NCBI GenBank assembly: GCA_012295275.1 | Contig: CM022675.1 | Coordinates: 5,789,332-5,853,331, forward strand | Reading direction: 5' to 3' | DNA from: Chrysomallon squamiferum | Lineage: Eukaryota > Mollusca > Gastropoda > Neomphalida > Peltospiridae | DNA: 64,000 bases | In this document: piece after piece, positions 14,432 through 22,401 of the stretch | Layout of the letters: every line of letters starts with the position of its first letter | Numbering within the stretch: position 1 is the stretch's first letter | Position numbers and translations under genes: made by a program | The notes under the pieces: model-generated | The model's input: only the letters and a program-made list of their open reading frames with translations | What the model was told of the DNA's origin: nothing | Databases searched by the model: none

Positions 14432-16461
14432 TATATGTTTAAGCATAACCTGTCTTTTAAGCGACTGACTGAAATTTTTCTGTTATTTTCTTCTGATTTT
14501 AGCAACAAAAACAATATCTGCTGTTATAACACTTAACTACGAACTGATAAATACAGATCAAAGCTCGCCAGAGTACAAACATGACTCTGCTATGATTAAA
14601 GACCGTGTAAGTTTTTATCACATCAAAATATTTAATGATTAATGGGCAAATGAATTAAAGCATGGATTGAAGTATAAATGGATGGATGGATGGATGGATG
14701 GATAGTAAAAAGTGCCATTTGATTGTGGTCTTAACTGTTAAAAAAACTATTGTCTCTTAGTATCATTTTATTGTTGTTTTAATAGTTAAAACTAAACATA
14801 CCTGATACTATCATGTAATAGTTTTCTTCACAGTATGATCTCATAGGTGTTTTCATAGTTAAGTATGATCTCATAGCTGTTTTCATAGTTAAGTATGATC
14901 CCTTGTTACATTTTAAAAGTCTATGTGTGAAACACTGAACAAAGAGCAAACACATTTTCAGTTTTGGTTTGACATTGGTAAAATTGAAGTAAGTTTCTTT
15001 TATGTGACTGTTTTTATTTCATTAAGACATTTTCAATAAAGATGAAATATATTTCTTGTGAAGGTTCATAATATTTCTATTTTACTGCATATTATTATAA
15101 TAATAATTATTATTATTATTATTTCTACTTCTACTAATATATATTTTTTTTTTATCTATTTATTTTATTTGCTGTATGAATGTTCAATAAAACTGAATTG
15201 TATTCCTTTATTTTTTTATTTTAGTTGACACAGTACTTCATGAAAGTTGTTGGGTTTGTTGCTGTAATTATCAAGAGTTTGAGAAAAGGCAGCACCATTG
15301 CTGAGTATGATGTTATACTAAACCAAGATTTACCAAATTCAACAGCGTCATTCACGAAGGCTGTTTTTGATCTACCATCAGCAAATATCACTCTGAACAA
15401 AAAGCCAGTCTCAGTTATTTCTCAACAAGTGAATGGCAAAGACAGTAAGTAATGAAATGTTTGCTGAAATATTTTTGCAGTCAGATAGTTATAAAGAGTT
15501 CAGTTTACAGTAATGTAGCCCATTTCAAATGCCAGAGCAGTCTAGAAATGATATCAGAAATACTAAACTGTTTTGTAAAATTAAAATCTCTGAGAGAATA
15601 GGGAAAGTAAAACAGTCAGGTAATACATTAAACAAATTCATAAATAAAAAATTAAAGAAAAATTAAAAATTAAAAAATTAAATTTAGAGGAGAAAGAAAA
15701 CAAGATAATTGCTGCATTTCACAAGCAAGTTCAAAATACTGAGTTTTAAGTTAATATTTTCAGAACTTAATATGAAAATTACCATTTTATTTGTCAGTCT
15801 AGGTTTCAACTTTATAAGCATTCACTAAATTTGACCACTTGTTCTCATCTGTCACAGCTTTTCAGTAACTGTTGTATAATTTTTATATTATTACTTTTAT
15901 TATTACTATAATTATTCTCGTCATCATCAGCATCATCATTGTCATTATTGCTAGTATTATTTTTATTATTATTTTAAAACATGAACAGAAAACTAATTTA
16001 CAACAGAAACAAATTGCTTATTATGACTTAATTTCATTCATTCATTCTTTCTTTTCTTTCTTATTTCTTTTTTCTTTAAGTCATAATTAAGTCATAATAA
16101 GCAATTTGTTTCTGTTCTAAATTAGTTTTCTGTTCATGTTTTAAAATAATAATAAAAATAATACTAGCAATAATAACAATGATGATGATGATAATAATTA
16201 TAGTAATAATAAAAGTAATAATATAAAAATTATACAAAAGTATATATATATATATATATATTTTTTTTTTTTTCTAGTAACCAAGGATACCAGTCCATGT
16301 TCATTATTTGTTGATCTGGGAGGGTGTCCAGCACTGGAAAGTTGTCAAGTTGTTAATGGTGTACCAACATGTAGTTCCATAGATAGTAATTATAAAATTT
16401 ATTATATTTCATAAGAAAACAAAGATCTGATTAGATCTATACATATATCATACTAAATCAG

Positions 16462-16523
<62 letters not shown>

Positions 16524-17250
16524 TATATGTGTTTGTGTTTGTGTGTGTATAGATCCATCTCTCAACTATCTATCTACTTATCTGCCTATCTGTATGTCTT
16601 TCTATCTATCAATCTGTGAATACATCTGTGTCTTTATCTACCTGTCTTTATTTATCTATCTCTATCTATTTATTTATCTATATATTTTTGCACACACAGC
16701 AAACACTACATATACTTACATTTGTTGTCTTTTTCTTGTGTTTATTTCAGATAACTTTGAGCTAGTTATAGGACTGAGTGTTGGGATTCCACTGTTTTTC
16801 ATCACAGTGGCTATTGTAGGTGTACTCGTCTACATCAGAGTCAAATCCAAGAGAAGACTGAAGGGAATCGGTGGATCCTCTTCTGATGAAGACCCTGCGT
16901 GAGTACATGATGAATGAATGTGAGAATGAATGAATGAAAGAATGAATAAATGAATGATAAAATTAAAACTTGAATGAATGAAAAAATGGAAGAAAAAATG
17001 AATGAATGAACAAATGAACAAAAGGGTGAAGGAATGATTAAATAAATAGAAGATAGATGGAAATAATGAGTGAATGAATGAATGAATACATTGTACAATG
17101 AATAAATGAACAAGAGGAAGAAAGAAGGAAAAATTAATGAATGGATCAATGAATAAATGAATAAATAAATGGTAGAAACAATGAATGAATGAATGAAAAT
17201 GGAGGAAAGAACAGAAAGGAAGAATGAATGAATGAATGAATGAGCAAATG

Positions 17251-17290
<40 letters not shown>

Positions 17291-19384
17291 TCAACAAATG
17301 GAAGAATGACTGAAGATCCACATATCCTGCATTTTACTTCCAAGATTTATTTATTTGACTCTATCATCTGGTCTGAATTAATAAAATATATATACATTGT
17401 TAGAAACAAAAGTAGCAGCCAGATATATGAGCACATTATGACTCAAGTTGAGCAGCAGAAAAAAAGTATTTTTATCATATTTTGTTACATGTCATGATAG
17501 GTCACCCAAAAAATAAAAAGAATTTTTGTTTGTATTGACATATTTCATGGTCTTTCGAACATGAAGAGTTTAACATTTTTTTCTTTATTTCTTTTTTCAT
17601 TCATCCTTTCTTTTTCTTTCTTTTTTTTCTTAAAATCATCCAGTTTCTAGTTTTATTTTTTTATTTTATTTTTATTTTTATTATTTATTTATTTATATTT
17701 TTTGTTTGTTAGTGGAGACTTTGACTGTTGTTAAGTTCTTACTCTAAATCAGATTGTTTTCCTTTACAACAGGTATCACGATGAACCATTTAGAAGTATG
17801 TTTGCCTCATCCCTACCTAAACGTGGGTACTTCGGGCAAACCAACTTCATGTACCAACCTGACAAAGCTTCAAACGATTCTTGGAATACACATACCTTTG
17901 GCAAAGCAGTCGAGCATGCAGATTTCCACAACAGCTTATGGAATGACCCTGCATCAGCAACAGCAGGTACAACGTCATGCAGTCACTGAGCTGTTGATGA
18001 ATTTTTCTAGTTTGTTTATTCCTATACATATTATACTTCTTTTATATTATTATTATTATATAATTCTAGTAGTTAATTTATTTATTAATCTATTTCTTGA
18101 TTGTTTGTTTATTTATTTATTCGTTTGTATTATTTATTTATATTTCTTTGGTTGTTTAGTTAGTTATTTTAATTATCATCAATGTTTGTTTACTTATTTT
18201 TTATACTGATTACAAATACTATAGCTGTAAGTGTTTATTTAATTATTGTCAAAATTATTTTAAAATCATTTAATGAATACCATTGATTTGACAGATGCAT
18301 GGAATTATAAACAGAACGTATTCTGTATATATAAGAATCAAACTTGTAGATTCAGCTAACGTACTGAGAATGTGTGAAACTGTGTTTTTAAATCTGAGAG
18401 GGAAAAAAACAAAACAAACTTAGTAAAATAAGACCATCAGATGACTTACCTAAAATTAACTTTACATAAATAGAGGTAAAACAAAAAAAATATATTATAT
18501 TAAAAACTGCACTGCATGCATTTCAGAAAATGTGTTTTATTTATGAAACATTAAATTTACAATGATCATGCATCATTGAAATTCAGAATAATATATGTTT
18601 TCTTTTTCTTTTTAAATCATAGCAGACAACAGCCCAAGAGAATTCTCATGGAACTTTGTGGATAAAATTCTTCCCTCTGAAACAGTAAGTATATTGTTAT
18701 CAGTCAATCAAGTTGTCTGTCACTGATTGAAATACTGACAATTCATTTTAATCATTAAAGTCAAGTCAGTGATTCAAATCAGACAAAAGTAGTGATTCTG
18801 TTATTAAGAACAAAACTAATTCATGTCAGTCAACAAATCAAATTAAATTCAGCATTCTAGAGTGTTTTGTTCATATCAAGTTATTTCATGTTCACTGTAA
18901 AGATTTTCACATCTGGAAGACTTTCTGAAGGAAGCATTTTGTTCAGCTGTAAATCACTGACATTTTCAGAGACAACTACACAGTCTTAAAATTCATTGTG
19001 TAACAACATCGGTCCATTTTGTTGTTTCTTTTAATACTATTAAACTTCAGTGACTATCACAAAATGTTCCCTGTTCCATATTTGTTTTGATACTGATTTA
19101 TTATTATTATTTATTTAATTATCTACATTTAATTTTTATTTTATTTTATTTTATTTTATTATTATTTTTATTATCATTATCATTCTTATTACTATTATTA
19201 TTATTAGTATTATTGTTGTTGTTGTTGTTGTTACTGCTATTGTAGTTATGTATATATGACAATTTCTAGTTTCAGTTTGAAATAAAGCGACCTAAGATTG
19301 CCATTGGAGGAGCGTTGCAGCCAAGTCAGTCTATGAAGGTAAATTGCACACACACACACAGACAGACAGACAGACACACATACA

Positions 19385-19425
<41 letters not shown>

Positions 19426-19610
19426 ATATATATATATATACATAGATGTGTGTAGGTATGTGTAAGCATGTGTGTATGTGTGTCTGTATCTCTGTATCTG
19501 TGAGAATGTATATGTGTGTATATCTGTGTGTGTGTCTGTTATGATCATATATTAATTTTTATTTCTCTACTTTTCAGAGGCAGTCACAAGAACTTGAAGA
19601 CAGACTGTGA
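458..19610 (+). CDS. Gene A: multi-EGF/SEA single-pass transmembrane protein (3' part of gene)
   Basis: Spliced gene, 5' end outside the window. Exons by GT/AG and phase: 458-577, 942-1058, 1620-1881, 2250-2360, 2547-2672, 2908-3039, 3684-3818, 4226-4480, 5064-5186, 5503-5628, 6014-6151, 7375-7503, 7846-8103, 8735-9001, 9757-10023, 10679-10810, 11482-11607, 14503-14606, 15225-15444, 16278-16385, 16751-16898, 17773-17966, 18626-18684, 19276-19338, 19578-19610. All EGF exons are phase 1-1, so any can be skipped or duplicated without a frameshift. Order is about 22 EGF domains, SEA domain, Cys-rich stub, TM helix, cytoplasmic tail, TGA. The 8-Cys EGFs resemble laminin/MEGF/Draper modules; the rest are mostly calcium-binding type. 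Function is inferred: a cell-surface receptor or adhesion protein. Exon 3 has a +1 frameshift, which is a base-call error, a pseudogene sign or a variant. The paralogue of gene B, converging tail to tail. Confidence 0.85.
578..941 (+). other. Gene A intron 1 with decoy acceptor
   Basis: Contains a GT run at about 815-845. A copy of the acceptor plus the first roughly 27 bp of exon 2 lies at about 748-806 (TTTTCAG then ATGTAAATTAATGTGAACAG). Confidence 0.6.
942..1058 (+). CDS. Gene A exon 2: calcium-binding EGF
   Basis: 117 bp, phase 1-1, acceptor TTTTCAG and donor GTACTC. Begins D-I-N-E-C and ends C-E-(G), with six cysteines. A decoy copy of its acceptor and first codons lies about 160 bp upstream in the intron. 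Confidence 0.85.
1620..1881 (+). CDS. Gene A exon 3: 8-Cys EGF plus cbEGF, with a +1 frameshift
   Basis: An 8-cysteine EGF ([10 protein letters not shown]... ending GWRGTKC) is followed by [12 protein letters not shown]. The second domain is closest to the S exons of gene B. The exon is 262 bp, not a multiple of three. In frame it stops at TAA 1865-1867, just after GYTKNTTS. Removing one base, most simply from the A5 run at 1850-1854, restores A-N-N-T-C-V and the phase-1 donor. The choice of exon limits is firm; whether the break is real or an assembly error cannot be told from the sequence. Confidence 0.75.
2250..2360 (+). CDS. Gene A exon 4: cbEGF (R type)
   Basis: 111 bp, phase 1-1, starting [16 protein letters not shown] and ending GDNCTG. 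It is the counterpart of the nine R exons of gene B (DVNECQLNQHNCVQIC... GENCTG), with identical length. It follows the S-like exon, as in gene B. Confidence 0.85.
2547..2672 (+). CDS. Gene A exon 5: cbEGF
   Basis: 126 bp after a roughly 32-nt poly-T/TTGCAG acceptor. Starts [16 protein letters not shown] and ends DRKTCKK. Donor AAG/GTTTTG is weak. I see no counterpart in gene B. Confidence 0.8.
2908..3039 (+). CDS. Gene A exon 6: EGF-like domain
   Basis: 132 bp, phase 1-1, starting V-K-D-V-C-Q-Y-F-G and ending DKQTCL. Six cysteines, lacking the classic D-I-D-E-C calcium motif. No gene B counterpart seen. Confidence 0.8.
3416..3683 (+). repeat. Acceptor-derived tandem repeat before exon 7
   Basis: About four degenerate 60-65-bp units. 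Each holds a TTTTAAAACAGATATAGAT-like stretch and GTGTATATTAATTCA, matching the acceptor and start of exon 7 (TTTTAGACATTGATGAGTGT). The last unit runs into the true exon. Confidence 0.6.
3684..3818 (+). CDS. Gene A exon 7: cbEGF
   Basis: 135 bp, starting [16 protein letters not shown] and ending HLTCK, with donor C/GTAAGT. Degenerate copies of its acceptor and first codons form a tandem repeat in the preceding intron. Confidence 0.85.
3825..4150 (+). repeat. 41-bp intronic minisatellite
   Basis: About 7-8 units of AAAGTTAAAATATTAACATT plus TAACACTTAACTACACTTGT, in the intron after exon 7. Confidence 0.75.
4226..4480 (+). CDS. Gene A exon 8: 8-Cys EGF plus cbEGF
   Basis: 255 bp, phase 1-1. 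The first domain, [16 protein letters not shown]... ending GWRGQLC, has eight cysteines and resembles the U-exon module ([10 protein letters not shown]). The second starts [11 protein letters not shown]. Donor is GAAA/GTAAGT. Confidence 0.85.
4741..5063 (+). repeat. Acceptor-derived tandem repeat before exon 9
   Basis: Four decayed copies of TTTGTAAACAGATATTGATAA at about 4768, 4830, 4886 and 4938 precede the real acceptor at 5052-5063 and exon start ATATTGATGAGTGTAGTG. Confidence 0.65.
5064..5186 (+). CDS. Gene A exon 9: cbEGF
   Basis: 123 bp, starting [12 protein letters not shown] and ending D-K-E-C-K. The junction with exon 8 gives Asn in place of the usual Asp. Four decayed copies of the acceptor/exon start lie upstream in the intron. 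Confidence 0.85.
5503..5628 (+). CDS. Gene A exon 10: cbEGF
   Basis: 126 bp, starting [16 protein letters not shown] and ending D-K-K-S-C-I, donor T/GTAAGT. Six cysteines; phase 1-1. Confidence 0.85.
5629..6013 (+). other. Gene A intron, low complexity
   Basis: AAT, AAAT and a CA run at about 5921-5952. No exon-like sequence. Confidence 0.5.
6014..6151 (+). CDS. Gene A exon 11: EGF-like domain
   Basis: 138 bp after a CTGCAG acceptor. Reads [20 protein letters not shown] and ends DNKTCD. Six cysteines; N-terminal calcium motif absent. Confidence 0.8.
6464..7218 (+). repeat. Direct duplication inside a gene A intron
   Basis: Segments 6464-6740 and about 6949-7218 are diverged copies, sharing ATACAAAGAACAGGCACAAT, AACCATATAAAATGCCAGT and a CTT run, separated by ATT repeats. 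No coding content. Confidence 0.65.
7375..7503 (+). CDS. Gene A exon 12: cbEGF (Q type)
   Basis: 129 bp, starting [18 protein letters not shown] and ending [12 protein letters not shown]. This is the intact form of the decayed Q' exon present in nine copies in gene B, which keeps only the part from NGQC onward. Confidence 0.85.
7846..8103 (+). CDS. Gene A exon 13: 8-Cys EGF plus cbEGF (P type)
   Basis: 258 bp, phase 1-1. The first domain, [15 protein letters not shown]... ending GWKGDNC, has eight cysteines; the second starts D-E-D-I-D-E-C. It is the single gene A counterpart of ten P exons in gene B, all also 258 bp. The following intron is homologous to the gene B introns that carry the 44-bp minisatellite. 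Confidence 0.9.
8104..8734 (+). repeat. Intron homologous to gene B minisatellite introns (seed copy)
   Basis: About 8150-8650 matches, inverted, the intron following P exons in gene B (for example 45360-45800). Shared stretches include CAAACACAAGGAGGCAGAGT and TTGCTCTGTAGTGACAGCTG. Only about two to three copies of the ATAGACATTAGTACAGA unit are present at 8540-8640, against roughly 14-21 per unit in gene B. Confidence 0.75.
8735..9001 (+). CDS. Gene A exon 14: 8-Cys EGF plus cbEGF (U type)
   Basis: 267 bp, starting [17 protein letters not shown], then D-I-N-E-C-E-R-N-K, ending G-T-I-C-E. It is nearly identical to exon 9757-10023 and to five U exons in gene B. First copy of a local U-T duplication with a period near 1.02 kb. 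Confidence 0.9.
9002..9578 (+). other. Gene A intron, GT and ATT repeats
   Basis: Begins GTAAGAAGC. Holds TGTG runs, then ATT/AGT trinucleotide arrays 9227-9575. Its first half is duplicated in the intron 10024-10678. Confidence 0.6.
9579..9620 (+). pseudogene. Truncated T-type EGF exon relic
   Basis: After a TTGCAG acceptor the sequence [14 protein letters not shown] matches exon 10679-10810. Homology then stops near 9620 and the frame ends at a TGA soon after (9638-9640). The rest of the exon and its donor are missing. This is the T half of the first U-T copy, lost by deletion. Exon 14 can splice straight to the next U exon in phase. Confidence 0.75.
9640..9756 (+). repeat. Acceptor-derived 36-bp repeat before the second U exon
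   Basis: Three degenerate units of GTGATTTCAGGTTGTGATAA plus TTTATTTACTGTGTTA precede the true acceptor GTGATTTCAG/ATTGTGATGAC. One unit has a complete TTTCAG. Confidence 0.65.
9757..10023 (+). CDS. Gene A second U-type exon: 8-Cys EGF plus cbEGF
   Basis: 267 bp, starting [17 protein letters not shown] and ending E-T-N-C-E. Differs from exon 8735-9001 by a few residues. The flanking introns are also duplicated: a shared stretch around AATGTTGCAAATGAATT follows both U exons. Confidence 0.9.
10024..10678 (+). other. Gene A intron, duplicated copy
   Basis: GT run at 10043-10075, a stretch shared with intron 9002-9578, TATG-type repeats, then AGT and ATT arrays up to the T exon acceptor. Confidence 0.55.
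10679..10810 (+). CDS. Gene A T-type cbEGF exon
   Basis: 132 bp, starting [20 protein letters not shown] and ending T-A-G-V-C-E. Equivalent to the five T exons of gene B ([12 protein letters not shown]...), all 132 bp. The acceptor is preceded by an ATT repeat. Confidence 0.85.
11030..11087 (+). repeat. GA microsatellite
   Basis: Near-perfect (GA)n of about 57 bp in the intron after the T exon of gene A. Confidence 0.85.
11482..11607 (+). CDS. Gene A V-type cbEGF exon, last before the SEA domain
   Basis: 126 bp, starting [16 protein letters not shown] and ending D-P-K-K-C-D. Counterpart of gene B exon 29535-29660 (DINECLTVKHGCEQQC). In both genes it is a single copy joining the EGF array to the SEA domain. 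Confidence 0.9.
11770..13930 (+). repeat. 35-bp intronic minisatellite, about 60 copies
   Basis: Degenerate direct repeat of CTAATTTAACTGTAACCAAG plus TCCTCTGATACAGTC filling most of the V-SEA intron. No homologue in the matching gene B intron (29149-29534). No open frame persists across it. Confidence 0.9.
14503..14606 (+). CDS. Gene A SEA domain, exon a
   Basis: 104 bp, phase 1 in and phase 0 out. Reads [15 protein letters not shown]... ending A-M-I-K-D-R: first strand and helix of a SEA fold. Gene B counterpart 29051-29148 has the same phases. It is preceded by a 2.9-kb intron filled by a 35-bp minisatellite. Confidence 0.75.
14607..15224 (+). other. Gene A intron between SEA exons
   Basis: GGAT run at 14681-14703, a short duplication around AGTATGATCTCATAG (14832-14895) and ATT repeats. 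No exon seen. Confidence 0.5.
15225..15444 (+). CDS. Gene A SEA domain, exon b, with Gly-Ser site
   Basis: 220 bp, phase 0 in and phase 1 out. Contains [20 protein letters not shown]. The G-S between a basic turn and a beta strand is placed like the autoproteolytic G/S of MUC1-type SEA domains (established family feature). Cleavage here is an inference. Gene B has KRGSAVTEYNTI at the same place. Confidence 0.8.
15872..16237 (+). repeat. Large inverted repeat (arms about 150-160 bp)
   Basis: Left arm 15872-16033 is matched in reverse complement by right arm about 16085-16237, with a spacer of about 50 bp. Arms include GATGATGATG / CATCATCATC, CATGAACAGAAAACTAATTT and GCTTATTATGACTTAATT. It lies wholly in the intron after the SEA exon. 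No transposon ends are evident. Confidence 0.85.
16278..16385 (+). CDS. Gene A membrane-proximal Cys-rich EGF-like stub
   Basis: 108 bp, phase 1-1. Reads [17 protein letters not shown] then [14 protein letters not shown]: four cysteines, shorter than a full EGF. Counterpart in gene B is 27564-27677 (ITRDTTPCTLLAELGEC). It sits between the SEA domain and the membrane. Confidence 0.8.
16471..16520 (+). repeat. CT microsatellite
   Basis: Pure (CT)n of about 50 bp in the intron before the gene A TM exon, followed by TATC/TATT-type repeats. Confidence 0.85.
16751..16898 (+). CDS. Gene A transmembrane exon
   Basis: 148 bp, phase 1 in and phase 2 out. A roughly 25-residue hydrophobic helix contains [18 protein letters not shown] and ends in [12 protein letters not shown], a basic stop-transfer cluster. 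This gives a type I topology with the EGF array outside. The core [10 protein letters not shown] is identical in gene B. Confidence 0.9.
16899..17772 (+). other. Gene A intron with GAAT repeats and poly-T
   Basis: Interspersed GAATGAAT repeats 16910-17245, a poly-T run 17255-17287, then unique AT-rich sequence. No exon-like sequence. Confidence 0.6.
17773..17966 (+). CDS. Gene A cytoplasmic tail, main exon
   Basis: 194 bp, phase 2 in and phase 1 out. Conserved with gene [18 protein letters not shown], then PDKAS-DSW. The tyrosine motif at 17843-17854 is N-F-M-Y, whereas gene B has N-P-S-Y, so the canonical NPxY proline is absent here. Confidence 0.85.
17967..18622 (+). other. Gene A intron, tail region
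   Basis: AT-rich, ATTT-type repeats; nothing recognisable. Confidence 0.45.
18626..18684 (+). CDS. Gene A cytoplasmic tail exon with a NAGNAG acceptor
   Basis: 59 bp from the CAG at 18623-18625, phase 1 in and phase 0 out. Reads [20 protein letters not shown]. The acceptor is tandem (TAGCAG); use of the first AG adds one alanine without changing frame. Gene B exon 25652-25710 is homologous (SRQYAW... LSTEP). Confidence 0.8.
18685..19275 (+). other. Gene A intron with ATT/GTT repeats
   Basis: Unique AT-rich sequence, then trinucleotide repeats 19090-19240; ends in tandem TAG and CAG acceptors. Confidence 0.45.
19276..19338 (+). CDS. Gene A cytoplasmic tail exon, FEIKRPK
   Basis: 63 bp, phase 0. 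Reads [20 protein letters not shown]. Two acceptors six bases apart (TTCTAG and TTTCAG) are both in frame; the first adds F-Q. The gene B counterpart has the same 63-bp limits but contains a stop. Confidence 0.8.
19578..19610 (+). CDS. Gene A last coding exon
   Basis: After TTTTCAG the frame reads [10 protein letters not shown] then TGA at 19608-19610, giving a short charged C terminus. I find no counterpart in gene B. Confidence 0.75.
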   Translation, partial: RQSQELEDRL

Positions 19611-20634
19611 GACATTCTCTCACCTGGGTACATCTGTCTGGTACAGATAGTGAAGACTACAACTACTAATCAAACATTTTAACCTGGATTAACACTGTGA
19701 ATATTTTATTTTTTTAACATGCACTGGTTTAAAAAACTTTGTATTTCTTATCTCAGTTTATAAAACCACACATAGAGAGACACATGCATATGTATGTATC
19801 TGTGTATATGTGTGAATTCATGCTGTCATTTACATACATGGTTTAGCTTTTAAATCTCAAATTTTATATATCATATACTGAGTCAACTCTGTCAGTCTAC
19901 TGTTGTGTTAGAAATGAAGTAGACTACATGCCACTAGATTTGGTGGTGTTAAAAAGAAGAATGAAATATCAAAACACATTTTTTGATACTAAAATTACAA
20001 AACACATTTTTGTTCAATGTTATTTTTTGTTACTAAAAAATTACTAAATGTACAGCTCAGTATATGTTCAGTCAATAGATGTTAAAATTTTATATGTTCA
20101 GTGTTAATTTTTGTTACAAACTATAGAAATAAGATATTTCAGTGTTAATTTTTGTAAAACAGTGATTTTTATATGTTCAGTGTTAATTTTTGTTACAAAC
20201 TAGAGATAAGATTTTTATAAAACAGTGATTTTTGAGAAGGAACAAACAACACCAGTTACTCTGCCCTTGTAGCAAGAAAGTGACTTTTATATGCACCTTC
20301 ACATAAACAGAACATTGGAGCTGGAAATACATTAGTCTGAGAAATGTATAATGGCTTGTCAAAAATTAAAAGAAAAAGAATGAAAAATATGTTGTTTATG
20401 GCTGATTGAAAAAAAAGTGTCTGTCCTTTTTTTTTAGTACTGAAATATGGTTGTATTGAACAATTGTTTCTGTGAAAATGTTTTACATTTGTTATTATTA
20501 TATCTGTTATTGTTATTGCTATTATTATTATTTCTGTTACTATTATTATTCATTTATTTACTTATTATTATTGGTCCTTTTGGTGTTATCATTACTGCTG
20601 TTATTAGTATTATTACTGTTATTATCGTTATTGC

Positions 20635-20668
<34 letters not shown>

Positions 20669-21135
20669 GTTCTTATTGTTATTATTATTATTATTACAAC
20701 TTAATCTGTGTTTTAACCATGAATCTGAATACTGCATTTGTTTATACCTACCCAGAATAATTTTGTAACAAAAATTTGGAACTTTTATATTTTAATTTTA
20801 AACAGTGTTAACATAATAGTATTTAATATCTGCATATATCTTTGTAATTGCTTATTTTAAATGGTGTGGTGGACAATATACAGTGTACTAAACTGTAGAT
20901 AGAATTTTTCTTGAATGCACATATTCATGTATTTGTCTTCCTCAGTTTAATTATATATGTATTATGCAATTAAATAACACCAAATACTTTTTCTTTTCTT
21001 ACTTTAAAAGTAATTTGGAAAATTATTGAATTTATTTAAATACCTTTTAGTGACTTTTGATGAAATGTTTTGTTATGTTAGGGGTGAGATGGTGTTTTTT
21101 GTTATCTTTTTTACAGATGTATTTATTTATTTATC

Positions 21136-21181
<46 letters not shown>

Positions 21182-21400
21182 TGATTTTAGTTCATTTTAT
21201 TTTGAAATTTTATTGTGATATTTTTGTTTAACTGAATTACATTCAAAACCATTAATACATGTACAGATATTTATATGTGTAACTATATATATATATAAAT
21301 TAATATTTTATTATATTAAAGGTTATTCAATAACTGGAAAGAAATATTTTTTTTTATATATTTTTATATACGCTTATCATTGATAAATAAAACAAATATT
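19611..21400 (+). other. Gene A 3' untranslated region (probable)
   Basis: No plausible coding sequence. Low-complexity ATT runs at about 20640-20696 and 21140-21180. A short direct repeat around TATATGTTCAGTGTTAATTT recurs near 20090-20190. An AATAAA at 21386-21391 is the best-placed polyadenylation signal I found, but the true end is not fixed by sequence alone. Confidence 0.5.
21386..21391 (+). promoter_or_regulatory. Candidate polyadenylation signal, gene A
   Basis: AATAAA about 1.8 kb after the stop codon. AT-rich sequence makes chance matches common, so this is only a candidate. Confidence 0.3.
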
Positions 21401-22345
21401 CAGTATGGGTTTTGTTTTTGTTGAAATAATTATGTATATTGATGTTACTGATTTGCAAGAAATAAGTATGTAATAGCATTATTTTACATAAAGTCAGCCA
21501 TTCATTGTCTGTGTTTCTTGAGAGAGACTACTTATTTATTTATTTATTTATTTATTTACATCCCATAATTATTTTGTATGAAGTTTGGAGATTTTCTTTC
21601 TCTTTTTCTTATTTGTCTATTTATCTATTTATCTATCTATCTACTAATTTTTTATTATTGTTTGTTTGTTTGTTTGTTTGTTTATATATTTTCACAGCAT
21701 TACTGTGAAGATTAGAGGAAGGCAAGATGGTTATTTGATAGGTATTCTTGTTGTTTATTTTTAATTAGCCTGAAACATTTGACATCCTCTGTCACAGTTA
21801 CAACTGAGAAAACAGAAAATGTTTCATTTAAAGATTCCAGATGTTATTTCTCAATCAGTAATTATATTGTGCATTAAATAATTATGGTAGAAACTATCCA
21901 GTGGAGAGGATAAACCCACAACAAGTTTTACATGTATATTTATATACATATATATATATATATACAGAAATTATTCAGCATAATGCATACTATAGTGTTC
22001 TTATAAAACTCTTTGGTGAAAGTGATTAAGTGGGAAATGATGGTTTATTTATTTATTTAATTTTTTTAATTTTTTTAATTTTATTTTATTAATGAATTAT
22101 ATTTAGTAAATAAATGTATTAAACAAATAAAATTAATCAAATAAACAGCCAAAGAAACGAAACTATTAATTACATACATATTTATGGTTTATCTCTTTTA
22201 CTATTTTCTTCCTTTTTTTTTTATTTACCAACTGACTTATTTTTTTAATTTTATAATTATTATTTATTTATTTATTTATTTATTTAATTTATTTTTATTT
22301 TTTTTATTTTTTTTATTTTTTATTATTATTTTTTTTTCAGTCATA

Positions 22346-22351
22346 TTTATT
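22346..22351 (-). promoter_or_regulatory. Candidate polyadenylation signal, gene B
   Basis: TTTATT on the + strand, that is AATAAA on the gene B strand, about 2.3 kb past its stop. A second candidate lies at 22396-22401. Either would place the gene B end near the gene A end. Confidence 0.25.
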
Positions 22352-22401
22352 ATTCATTTCTAGTCACCAGGAAAAAGACACACCAAGTCCCATAGTTTAT
22401 T

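Noticed and set aside
17240-17497. Frame beginning with poly-Phe after M-S-K-W-K
   Set aside because: Poly-T translation inside a gene A intron, no conservation in gene B.
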